Positions 9,045 to 15,627 of a stretch of 19,951 bases of DNA are shown here, in pieces (position 1 is the stretch's first letter; each line of letters opens with the position of its first letter). Origin of the DNA: Methanosphaera sp. SHI613 (GTDB lineage Archaea > Methanobacteriota > Methanobacteria > Methanobacteriales > Methanobacteriaceae); contig MVJJ01000059.1 of assembly GCA_003266145.1 (NCBI GenBank), forward strand, positions 1-19,951, written 5' to 3'. A model generated the notes under the pieces. That model had not been told where the DNA came from. It saw only the letters and a program-made list of their open reading frames with translations, and ran no database searches. The position numbers and the translations under genes are program-made.

Positions 9045-9851
9045 ATGAGTTCTAAAAAATATTGGACAAAAATAAGAGAAATAGCCATTGAATTAAACAA
9101 GATAGGAAAAGAACACATCGATGAAACCAGTTTAGACGAACTTATCCCAATACTCGATGATATAGAAGTGATTGCACATGATGAGAGCATCAACTATGAT
9201 TCAGCAAAATTAATCCTCTCTGATGAAGGAATGATCAACTCATTAGAAACAATAAGAGACTTCTACATCTACATCGGTGCAAGACTGGAAAGAGAAAATG
9301 CATATGAGATAATAGAAGGTGGAGACAATGCATGGGACGTGCTTGATACATTCCATTTCTATGAAAGATATAAAGGATTACTTACCAATGAATCAAATCT
9401 CGTACCATTTAATGAAAATACCAAACTAGTATTTATAGGCAGCGGACCTCTTCCTGTTACGTTGATAATGTTCAACAAGATGTTCGGATGTAAATGTGTT
9501 GGAATAGAAGTGGAGCCAAGCGTTGCAAAACTATCTCGTCACATCATAAGACGTCTGGGTCTGGCAGATGACATCGAAATAGTAATAGGTGATGAAAGAT
9601 ACGTTAAATACCTTGATTATGACGTTATCATGGTTGCGGCATTCGCCATACCAAAAAGCAAGGTATTCGGTAACCTCTGGGAAATAGTTGATACAAATAC
9701 ACCCATACTTTATAGGACATACTCCGGAATGAGACAGATGCTGTATGAACCTGTGAAGGATGTTGATTTACGTGGATTCCATGAAGAAAATAGGATGTTG
9801 CCTAAGGGAAACGTAAACAACACATCCGTTCTTATTAAAAAGATTATATAA
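9045..9851 (+). CDS. nicotianamine-synthase-like enzyme (thermonicotianamine-type metallophore)
   Basis: This 268-residue protein resembles archaeal nicotianamine synthase, which condenses aminopropyl groups from S-adenosylmethionine (in archaea also with glutamate) into a nicotianamine-like metal chelator. An alpha-helical N-terminal half (residues 1-120) is followed by a Rossmann methyltransferase-like half. The SAM loop is FIGSGPLP (residues 130-137), the acidic second strand is GIEVEPSV, and the later GDERYVKYLDYDVIMVAAF holds the fourth strand. These match the family, where FIGSGPLP-like loops are diagnostic. The E-rich GARLEREN and the FHFYERYKG segment probably line the active site. 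I chose the ATG at 9045 because GTGAG sits five bases upstream; an in-frame GTG at 9036 overlaps that site. The gene has its own promoter with a nested inverted repeat. A role in nickel or iron handling is plausible for a methanogen but is not shown here. Confidence 0.83.
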   Translation: MSSKKYWTKIREIAIELNKIGKEHIDETSLDELIPILDDIEVIAHDESINYDSAKLILSDEGMINSLETIRDFYIYIGARLERENAYEIIEGGDNAWDVLDTFHFYERYKGLLTNESNLVPFNENTKLVFIGSGPLPVTLIMFNKMFGCKCVGIEVEPSVAKLSRHIIRRLGLADDIEIVIGDERYVKYLDYDVIMVAAFAIPKSKVFGNLWEIVDTNTPILYRTYSGMRQMLYEPVKDVDLRGFHEENRMLPKGNVNNTSVLIKKII

Positions 9852-10150
9852 TCTTTTCATTCTATTTTTTTTTCAATTTATTGGAGAACGTAGTACAATC
9901 CAGTTCCATGATTTATAACATTATTTATGAATATTATATTTAATTTTTCTAATTGATGTTCTGATTTTCTTTAGAATGTATTGTTATAAATAATACAATC
10001 CCTATAGCAAAATATTGTCACACCCCAAATTAAATTATGAATAAAATTAAGGTAGTTCAAGGAACACTAATTTATTATAATATTAATAATATAAATTAAC
10101 ATATAACTTATGATAATCGATTTACCGAAAATAATCTAAGGAGGATTTTT
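9852..10150 (+). promoter_or_regulatory. intergenic region with terminator, NAC promoter and strong ribosome binding site
   Basis: A T9-T10 run just after the nicotianamine-synthase-like stop (about 9865-9874) is a likely terminator. The middle holds no ORF or recognisable RNA. AATATAAAT at about 10088-10096 is a good TATA box for the NAC gene, giving a leader of roughly 30 bases. AAGGAGGA at 10138-10145 is a near-perfect Shine-Dalgarno sequence five bases before the ATG, the strongest in the window, consistent with high expression. Confidence 0.6.
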
Positions 10151-10516
10151 ATGTTCCCTGGTGGAAAAATAAATGCTAAACAATTAAAACAAATGGAAAA
10201 ACAGATGAAAAAAATGGGTATGAATATGAAAGAACTTGATGATGTTGAACAAGTTGTAATTACCCTCAAAGATAAGGAAATAGTTATTAAAAATGCTGAA
10301 GTCAGTATTATGAAGGCAATGGGACAGGAAACATATCAGATATCAGGAGATGCTGAAGAAAGAATTAAAGGAAGCAGTGATGAGGCAACGGTCGAAATAT
10401 CTGATGATGACGTGGAACTTGTAGCAAGTCAGACCGGAGTAAGTGCTGATAAAGCCAGAGAAGTACTTGAAGAAGTTGGTGGAGACCTGGCAGAAGCCAT
10501 AATGAAATTAGAATAG
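10151..10516 (+). CDS. nac: archaeal nascent polypeptide-associated complex protein (NAC)
   Basis: This 121-residue protein has the two-part layout of archaeal alpha-NAC. A basic, Met-rich N-terminus (KQLKQMEKQMKKMGMNMKEL) contacts the ribosome. A NAC beta-barrel follows at about residues 30-75 (VVITLKDKEIVIKNAEVSIMKAMGQETYQISG). After an acidic linker there is a UBA domain at about 83-121 (ISDDDVELVASQTGVSADKAREVLEEVGGDLAEAIMKLE). It acts as a homodimer at the ribosomal tunnel exit, shielding nascent chains. The length is normal for the family. A full AAGGAGGA ribosome binding site and a T9 terminator make this a well-expressed single-gene unit. Confidence 0.96.
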   Translation: MFPGGKINAKQLKQMEKQMKKMGMNMKELDDVEQVVITLKDKEIVIKNAEVSIMKAMGQETYQISGDAEERIKGSSDEATVEISDDDVELVASQTGVSADKAREVLEEVGGDLAEAIMKLE

Positions 10517-10536
10517 ATAAATTCACCATCCAACCC

Positions 10537-10564
10537 TTTTTTTTTGCTTTAAAAAACTTTTTTT
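10537..10564 (+). terminator. T-rich terminator after NAC
   Basis: A T9 run at 10537-10545 and a T7 run at 10558-10564 follow the NAC stop by about 20 bases. Archaeal transcription commonly ends in such oligo-T tracts; there is no strong hairpin. Confidence 0.6.
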
Positions 10565-10660
10565 ATAGAAAAAAATACCATATCATTTAATATAAATTTA
10601 TGTTTATTTGTGATATTTTTAGTATAATTATTATGATAAACATCAAAGATAAATATAAGG

Positions 10661-10728
10661 AAATTTATATAGATATATATTATAATAATAGAACAGACTA
10701 AAGATGAAAAAAAATAATATAAAGGTGA
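10661..10728 (+). promoter_or_regulatory. promoter and ribosome binding site of the NYN nuclease operon
   Basis: AAATTTATATAG at 10661-10672 is a canonical archaeal TATA box, placing the transcription start near 10695. GGTGA at 10724-10728 lies four bases before a TTG start codon and decides that start. Confidence 0.6.
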
Positions 10729-10732
10729 TCTT

Positions 10733-11773
10733 TTGAAAGTAATTGTTGATGGGTCAAACGTAGCATATTATGGACAACAACCCAATGAAGAAACAGGAAA
10801 AATAACTCCAAGTCTTAAAACTCTAAAAGTGGCTATTAGCACGCTTGAAAAATTAGGACATGAACCAATAGTATTAGCTGATGCACCATTACGACATGAA
10901 ATTGATGATAAAGATAGCTTTAATGAAATGATTAGAAACGACGAGGTTTTCCCAGTACCTGCTGGAACCATCGCAGATCATTATATATTAAACCTAGCAT
11001 ATGAAAAGGATGCTAAAATATTATCAAATGATTTTTTCAGAGACTATCAGGATGAATTCCAGGATATTCCAAGTAGAAGACTACCATACAGGGTAAAAAA
11101 TGGTAGATTCCAAATTGGTAAACCAGCACCACCTAAAAAAGTAAAAAATATACTTCAAAAAATCTGTTCTAAATCATTAAATGAATTTGAAAGACGTGGA
11201 TTCGACGTATATAAATCCAAGAAAAACAGGAAATTCAGCGGATTAGCAGTTGCACAGGAAGCAATCAGTAGAGTAAGCAATGAAGAGGACAACGCTATAG
11301 ATTCAAAATTAGAAAACGTATTCCTTAAGATACCTATTCTCAATAAGATGGTCGGATTTGTAGATGATGACATGGAAGATTGTGACTTCCTAATATTCGT
11401 ACTTGTAAATCCTAAGGATTATAAGGAAGCTGTACGTAATGCCGGAACAATTGCAGTAACTGTCAGAAACAAGTTAAACCTGGATCATTCCCCTCTTGTA
11501 GCAGTGCGAAATGACTTATTTACAAGACCGGGAACATTCGAGTTGAACATAATCTACTCTGATGAAGTACTTGAGGAAAGTCCATACAACTTAAACATCA
11601 TAATAAATGACTCAGATTATTCATTTATTAAACATAACTCAAGAAATATCGCAAGTACTCTTGCTTCAAGACTGGGAACATGGAAATTCCCTATAGTATC
11701 TGTAAAGCCAAGTATGCTAATGGAAAAACCGGGTCAATTTGAAATTTCTATCGAACGTGGAGGTAAGAGATAA
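10733..11773 (+). CDS. NYN/Zc3h12a-like PIN-fold ribonuclease with duplicated C-terminal domain
   Basis: This is a 346-residue protein. Residues 1-145 are an NYN domain of the Zc3h12a (Regnase) type: VIVDGSNVAYYG with D6 and N9, VLADAP with D50, TIADHYILNLAYE with D82, and ILSNDFFRD with D100 and D104. These give the acidic Mg-binding cluster of PIN-like RNases, so RNA cleavage is the expected activity. A basic, possibly RNA-binding segment follows (residues 146-175, KSKKNRKFSG). Residues 218-342 are two copies of a ~60-residue unit I do not recognise. They share NxxDY, IA, a central Leu, Pro and a PGxFE motif at an offset of 66-67 residues. The start is TTG, set by GGTGA four bases upstream. 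The stop codon directly abuts the next gene's ATG, so translation is coupled to the palm-domain membrane protein. The RNA target is unknown. Confidence 0.85.
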   Translation: MKVIVDGSNVAYYGQQPNEETGKITPSLKTLKVAISTLEKLGHEPIVLADAPLRHEIDDKDSFNEMIRNDEVFPVPAGTIADHYILNLAYEKDAKILSNDFFRDYQDEFQDIPSRRLPYRVKNGRFQIGKPAPPKKVKNILQKICSKSLNEFERRGFDVYKSKKNRKFSGLAVAQEAISRVSNEEDNAIDSKLENVFLKIPILNKMVGFVDDDMEDCDFLIFVLVNPKDYKEAVRNAGTIAVTVRNKLNLDHSPLVAVRNDLFTRPGTFELNIIYSDEVLEESPYNLNIIINDSDYSFIKHNSRNIASTLASRLGTWKFPIVSVKPSMLMEKPGQFEISIERGGKR

Positions 11774-12988
11774 ATGGCTTTTGATGGAATTACAAAAAGC
11801 CTTTTTAGCCGACTATTAAATAAGAAAGTTATTAGTATTGGTACTAAGTATTTTGCAACGAATGATTTGGAAACAGAATATGTGGGCCTGATTAACCTGA
11901 CAAAGACCATGCTTGTTGAGGTTGAACCGGCAACAATCAACAGCCAGAGCATATTCGAAAATCTGGAACGTGAAATTGACCAAAGGGACTTGCCGAAAAA
12001 CAGGAAGTTTATCGAAATAAAACCTGCGGATAACTCAATAAACGAATTTGCCTTACTTAGTAACATAATAATGGGTAGTGACCGTTATCTATACATAGAA
12101 CTTTTTAAGCCTAATCGTATCATTGAATCATTCGCCGATATCATAACAGAGGCAAATGGAAAGATTATAGAGAAAAGCCATTCAGAGCTTGTAAGCCATA
12201 TGCCCTCAAAGAAAGAGGCTATCCGGATAGCTATAGAGTTAATTAAAATAGGTATGAACAATAACTGTAACGTAAGAGGATCCGTCGGTATGACCGGTGC
12301 CGCATCCATTGAAAGAGCTATTGAAATGAACAATGAGATAGGACAAGTTTCAGGAGTGGCATTTACAAAGTTAGGTGGAGAGTATGGAGTTATATTCGAA
12401 GAAAAACCTACAGATAAGATGGTTCATCTTACACCCGCAGAAATTGACAACTTCATGTACATAGACGCCAAGGATTCCACAGGTTTTATTGCAAAATATG
12501 GAAAGGACAAGCTCATTGAGATAATGAATGACATCAATGAGTATATTGCAACGGAAAGTAATGGAAAGATAGAAGGATATCGTATTGGTGGAGATGACCT
12601 TATAATCAACTTCGCCAATAAGGAAATAGCACTTAAGACTGCATTGGACTGTGCATGGTATGCTTTGAATAATAACCTTAACTTACGTATAGGTATCGGA
12701 AAGTCAAGACGTGAAGCTGGTGAAAATGCGCATCTGACCGATTCCATTAAGATACATGATGACACGCCGGTTATCGTTTTTGACATAGCAAACGGTAAGT
12801 ATGCATATTATATTCCAACACCGTTTACCAGGTCTGCACTGGAATTTCTGGAAAATAAGAAGTTGATGATAGCTGGAGTATTCATATTCGTATTTTTAGC
12901 AACTCTCATAGGATGGAATACACAGAACATATGGATAGGATTTGCCGCTATGATAATAGCCGTCCTATTTGCATCAATAACCAATTAG
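11774..12988 (+). CDS. membrane-anchored tandem palm-domain protein with GGDD motif (GGDEF/cyclase/GTP cyclohydrolase III-like)
   Basis: This is a 404-residue protein of unknown function. Residues 227-345 form a palm/nucleotidyl-cyclase-like domain: YIDAKDSTGF with D231 as the first metal ligand, YRIGGDDLIINF with G272-G273-D274-D275, and NNNLNLRIGIGKSRREAGENA. Residues 105-205 look like a degenerate first copy: YIELFK, then NGKIIEKSHSELVS where GGDD is lost, then NNNCNVRGSVG. NGKI and NNNxNxRxxxG align between the two copies. The same two-copy layout, with the metal site only in the second, is known in GTP cyclohydrolase III (GGDN motif) and resembles the two palms of Cas10. Two membrane helices (about 364-380 and 386-401) end the protein, so the palm domains face the cytoplasm. 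No ribosome binding site is needed beyond coupling: the ATG follows the nuclease stop codon without a gap. It probably acts on a purine nucleoside triphosphate; product and role are inference. Confidence 0.72.
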   Translation: MAFDGITKSLFSRLLNKKVISIGTKYFATNDLETEYVGLINLTKTMLVEVEPATINSQSIFENLEREIDQRDLPKNRKFIEIKPADNSINEFALLSNIIMGSDRYLYIELFKPNRIIESFADIITEANGKIIEKSHSELVSHMPSKKEAIRIAIELIKIGMNNNCNVRGSVGMTGAASIERAIEMNNEIGQVSGVAFTKLGGEYGVIFEEKPTDKMVHLTPAEIDNFMYIDAKDSTGFIAKYGKDKLIEIMNDINEYIATESNGKIEGYRIGGDDLIINFANKEIALKTALDCAWYALNNNLNLRIGIGKSRREAGENAHLTDSIKIHDDTPVIVFDIANGKYAYYIPTPFTRSALEFLENKKLMIAGVFIFVFLATLIGWNTQNIWIGFAAMIIAVLFASITN

Positions 12989-12992
12989 TCGG

Positions 12993-13304
12993 GTGATTAT
13001 TATTAAAGCAGAACTTGAATCAAGATTATTTATATTGTTGATTGTTGGAATATTAGCAATTATATTCGGTAGTGTTGCGTCAATATTCATTCACTTTGAT
13101 AACATCATTGAAGACACAGGTGATGGAGTAAGTAACATAGTATCAAATGACAGTTCAAACGATAATTATTATAACTCCTCATCAAACTATAACTCAAATA
13201 GATACAACAGCAATTCATACAATAGTTATGAGGATGAGAATGCAACGTTATCCGATAGGATTAAGGAGTACCTTAATAACTTGTTAAACAATGACGATAA
13301 ATAA
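12993..13304 (+). CDS. small membrane protein with Asn/Ser/Tyr-rich low-complexity region
   Basis: I do not recognise this protein of about 100 residues. One hydrophobic helix (about residues 12-34) is followed by an acidic stretch, then a run of Asn, Ser and Tyr (about 51-80, NSNRYNSNSYNS), then a short charged helix (LSDRIKEYLNNLLNNDDK). It begins four bases after the palm-protein stop and is clearly in the same operon. The start is odd: GTG at 12993 sits inside the only ribosome-binding-like sequence, GGGTGAT, and is followed by three ATT codons; an ATT start at 13002 would have normal spacing. The protein could be a membrane partner of the palm protein, but nothing more can be said. Confidence 0.65.
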   Translation: MIIIKAELESRLFILLIVGILAIIFGSVASIFIHFDNIIEDTGDGVSNIVSNDSSNDNYYNSSSNYNSNRYNSNSYNSYEDENATLSDRIKEYLNNLLNNDDK

Positions 13305-13340
13305 TGGATATAATCCATTATATAAACTTCTATTTTTTTT
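13301..13340 (+). terminator. hairpin plus T8 terminator of the NYN-palm operon
   Basis: The perfect arms ATAATGGAT (13301-13309) and ATCCATTAT (13313-13321) with a three-base loop overlap the stop codon of the small membrane protein. A T8 run lies at 13333-13340. The structure separates the operon from argJ. TTATATAAA at 13318-13326 also makes a good TATA box for argJ. Confidence 0.6.
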
Positions 13341-13406
13341 AAATTGACCAAATGATGGTTATTATTTTTTAAATAATGAATAAATTATTGATTTGAAGGG
13401 AGAAAT
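13318..13406 (+). promoter_or_regulatory. argJ promoter and leader with AT palindrome
   Basis: TTATATAAA at 13318-13326 is a TATA box that predicts transcription from about 13350. The leader then contains the perfect palindrome ATTATTT-TTT-AAATAAT (13361-13377) and a GGGAG ribosome binding site at 13398-13402. The palindrome might be a small hairpin or an operator; there is no direct evidence for either. Confidence 0.4.
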
Positions 13407-14606
13407 ATGATGAAAGAATTAGATATGGGAATATGTTCTATTGACACTATCCAAGTCAGCGGTTATAGGGAAGGCAAATATGGAGTTACAATAATATACC
13501 ATGAAGACTCCACTGCAGCGGCAGTATATACGACAAACCAGGTATATGCAGCACCAATCAGCATTACAAGAAAGCATATCGCCGATGGAAAGATATCAGC
13601 TATTATTGTTAACAGTGGAAATGCCAATTGCTACACCAAAGAAGAAGGAATCAAAAAGGGATTGGAACTAGCACAATTAGCGGCTGATAAGCTTAACGTA
13701 CCATTAGAGGATGTTGCCGTGTGTTCTACAGGTGTTATAGGAAGACAAATGCCTCTTGAGATATTAAAGCCGGTTGCCGAAAAGTCACTTGAAAGGCTTT
13801 CAAATTCAAGACAGAATGCTACCGATGCGGCCGAGGCCATCATGACCACTGACACCGTTAAAAAGGAGTGTGCAGTAGAGGCTGAATTAAATGACGGTAC
13901 AAAATTTAGAGTAGCCGGTATTTGTAAAGGTTCTGGTATGATAGCCCCTAATATGGGTACGATGCTTGGATTTATAACAACGGACCTGGCATTGGATAAG
14001 GACACACTTCAAGATGCCCTTAATAAGGCAGTCAGGAAATCGTTCAATATGGTCGTGGTTGATGGTGATGAAAGTACAAATGACACCGTTATACTAATGG
14101 CAACTGGAGATGTTCAAAAAGAGGTTGATGATAACTTCCAAGAAGCACTTGACTATGTGTGTATGAGCCTGGCCAAACAGATAGCAAAAGATGGTGAAGG
14201 AGCCGAAAAGTTCATGGAAGTAACATGTAGCGGGGCAAAAACATTAGATGATGCTATAAAAGTATCCAAAAGTGTAGTCTCAAGCAGTCTTGTAAAGACC
14301 GCGCTAAAGGGTGCTGATCCTAACTGGGGTAGAATCATATCCGCAATGGGTTATAGTGGTGTTGAGTTTGATCCGGATGTCGTGTCAATATCAATATCAT
14401 CAAAGACTGATAAGGCAGTTATCGTGGATAAGGGATATGTAACCACATATGATGATGAGGACATTCTCAAAAAGGCAGAAGATATAATGAAAAAGAAGGA
14501 CGTGTTCATAGATGTCGACCTTCATGACGGCAACTACAGTGCCACCAGCTATGGCTGTGATTTGACCTGTGAATATGTTCACATAAACGCTGATTACACA
14601 ACATGA
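13407..14606 (+). CDS. argJ: arginine biosynthesis protein ArgJ (glutamate N-acetyltransferase)
   Basis: This 399-residue protein is of normal ArgJ length. ArgJ moves the acetyl group from N-acetylornithine to glutamate, closing the cyclic arginine pathway; some members also use acetyl-CoA. The precursor splits itself into two chains at a conserved X-Thr bond, and the new N-terminal Thr is the nucleophile. Here that site reads KGSGMIAPNMGTMLGF, with Gly184-Thr185, where many members have Ala-Thr. Other signatures are AVYTTNQVYAAP near the start, NSGNANC, STGVIGRQMP for the oxyanion region, VDGDESTNDT at 218-227, and KGADPNWGRIISAMGYSG. GGGAG lies four bases before the first of two adjacent ATG codons, so Met1 or Met2 could start. 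argB follows after 44 bases. Whether this enzyme can also use acetyl-CoA cannot be told from the sequence. Confidence 0.97.
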   Translation: MMKELDMGICSIDTIQVSGYREGKYGVTIIYHEDSTAAAVYTTNQVYAAPISITRKHIADGKISAIIVNSGNANCYTKEEGIKKGLELAQLAADKLNVPLEDVAVCSTGVIGRQMPLEILKPVAEKSLERLSNSRQNATDAAEAIMTTDTVKKECAVEAELNDGTKFRVAGICKGSGMIAPNMGTMLGFITTDLALDKDTLQDALNKAVRKSFNMVVVDGDESTNDTVILMATGDVQKEVDDNFQEALDYVCMSLAKQIAKDGEGAEKFMEVTCSGAKTLDDAIKVSKSVVSSSLVKTALKGADPNWGRIISAMGYSGVEFDPDVVSISISSKTDKAVIVDKGYVTTYDDEDILKKAEDIMKKKDVFIDVDLHDGNYSATSYGCDLTCEYVHINADYTT

Positions 14607-14650
14607 AAATAAATATAATAATAATTTAGATAAGAAAAAAGGGTGAAAAT

Positions 14651-15547
14651 ATGGAAGACCATAATGAATTTAACATTAGTAACGTTTTAATAGAGGCTCT
14701 ACCATACATTAAGAAGTTTCATGACAAGAAGATCATGATTAAGTATGGTGGACATGCAATGATTGATGAGGCTGCAATGAGCTCAACAGCAAGGGATACA
14801 GTTCTTTTAAAATATGTGGGTATGCAACCTGTTGTTGTTCACGGTGGTGGACCTGAAATATCACGTTCCATGGATAAGATGGGTAAGGAACCTAAATTTA
14901 TCGGAGGACTTCGGGTTACCGACCAGGAGACCATGGAAATCGTTAAGATGGTACTTGTAGGTAAAATTAATACTGAAATCGTGTCAAAGATTTGTTTACA
15001 CGGCGGTAAGGCAATAGGAATATCCGGTAAGGATAACTTTTTACTTGAATCATCCAAGAGAGATCCTGCAAAGATTAGACATGAAAATGGAGAAATATTG
15101 GAAGTTGACCTTGGATATGTCGGAAAGATTGATAATATTAATTCAAAATTGATTGAAGACCTGACAGGTAGCAATTACATACCTGTAATATCACCTATAG
15201 GTATTGACAATGATGGAAATACTCTTAACCTAAACGCTGATACAGTGGCAGGTTCAATTGCATCAGAAATTGATGCTGAAAAGCTAATTGTATTGACTGA
15301 TGTACCGGGCATCATGACCGACCCTGAAGATCCCGACAGTATCATCAGACGTATTCGTGTTGATGAATTAAGGGAACTGGTCGATAGCGGAATCATCAAG
15401 GGTGGTATGATTCCTAAGGTTGAAACATGTATCAATGCTGTTGAAAATGGTGTTAAAACGGCCCATATACTGGACGGCAGATTAGAGCATTCCATTCTTC
15501 TGGAGATTTTCACTAAGGATGGTATTGGAACCATGATACGTGAATAA
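14651..15547 (+). CDS. argB: acetylglutamate kinase
   Basis: This 298-residue amino-acid-kinase-fold protein phosphorylates N-acetylglutamate with ATP, the second step of arginine synthesis. Visible family motifs are K31-YGGHAM (phosphate binding), VVHGGGPEIS at 62-71, FIGGLRVTD at 83-91, the acetylglutamate-site NLNADTVAG at 193-201, VLTDVPGIMTD at 214-223 and KGGMIPKVE at 250-258. The length is typical and there is no N-terminal regulatory extension beyond the usual short helix. GGGTGA lies just upstream of the ATG. The gene lies between argJ and the RNase HIII-like gene and is probably co-transcribed with argJ. Confidence 0.97.
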   Translation: MEDHNEFNISNVLIEALPYIKKFHDKKIMIKYGGHAMIDEAAMSSTARDTVLLKYVGMQPVVVHGGGPEISRSMDKMGKEPKFIGGLRVTDQETMEIVKMVLVGKINTEIVSKICLHGGKAIGISGKDNFLLESSKRDPAKIRHENGEILEVDLGYVGKIDNINSKLIEDLTGSNYIPVISPIGIDNDGNTLNLNADTVAGSIASEIDAEKLIVLTDVPGIMTDPEDPDSIIRRIRVDELRELVDSGIIKGGMIPKVETCINAVENGVKTAHILDGRLEHSILLEIFTKDGIGTMIRE

Positions 15548-15627
15548 TTTCAGATGAGCATTATAAGACAAATATCCAGTAATAATTAATCTCCCCCACT
15601 ATTTATTATTTTTTTAAAGGTGTAATA
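15548..15627 (+). promoter_or_regulatory. argB-rnhC spacer with possible internal promoter or terminator
   Basis: This 80-base gap holds ATTTATTATT followed by T7, which could act as a weak TATA box or as a T-tract terminator for argB. AGGTG at 15618-15622 is the ribosome binding site of the next gene. The gap is the longest inside the arginine cluster, so partial uncoupling of transcription is possible. Confidence 0.3.

Noticed and set aside
9852..10150. Possible tRNA or small RNA gene between the nicotianamine-synthase-like gene and NAC
   Set aside because: No cloverleaf, T-loop or CCA-like end could be found; the sequence is uniformly AT-rich.
11774..12988. Interpretation of the GGDD protein as a CRISPR Cas10/Csm1 subunit
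   Set aside because: There is no HD nuclease domain, zinc finger, repeat array or other cas gene nearby, and it has a C-terminal membrane hairpin. Only the palm fold and metal motif are shared.
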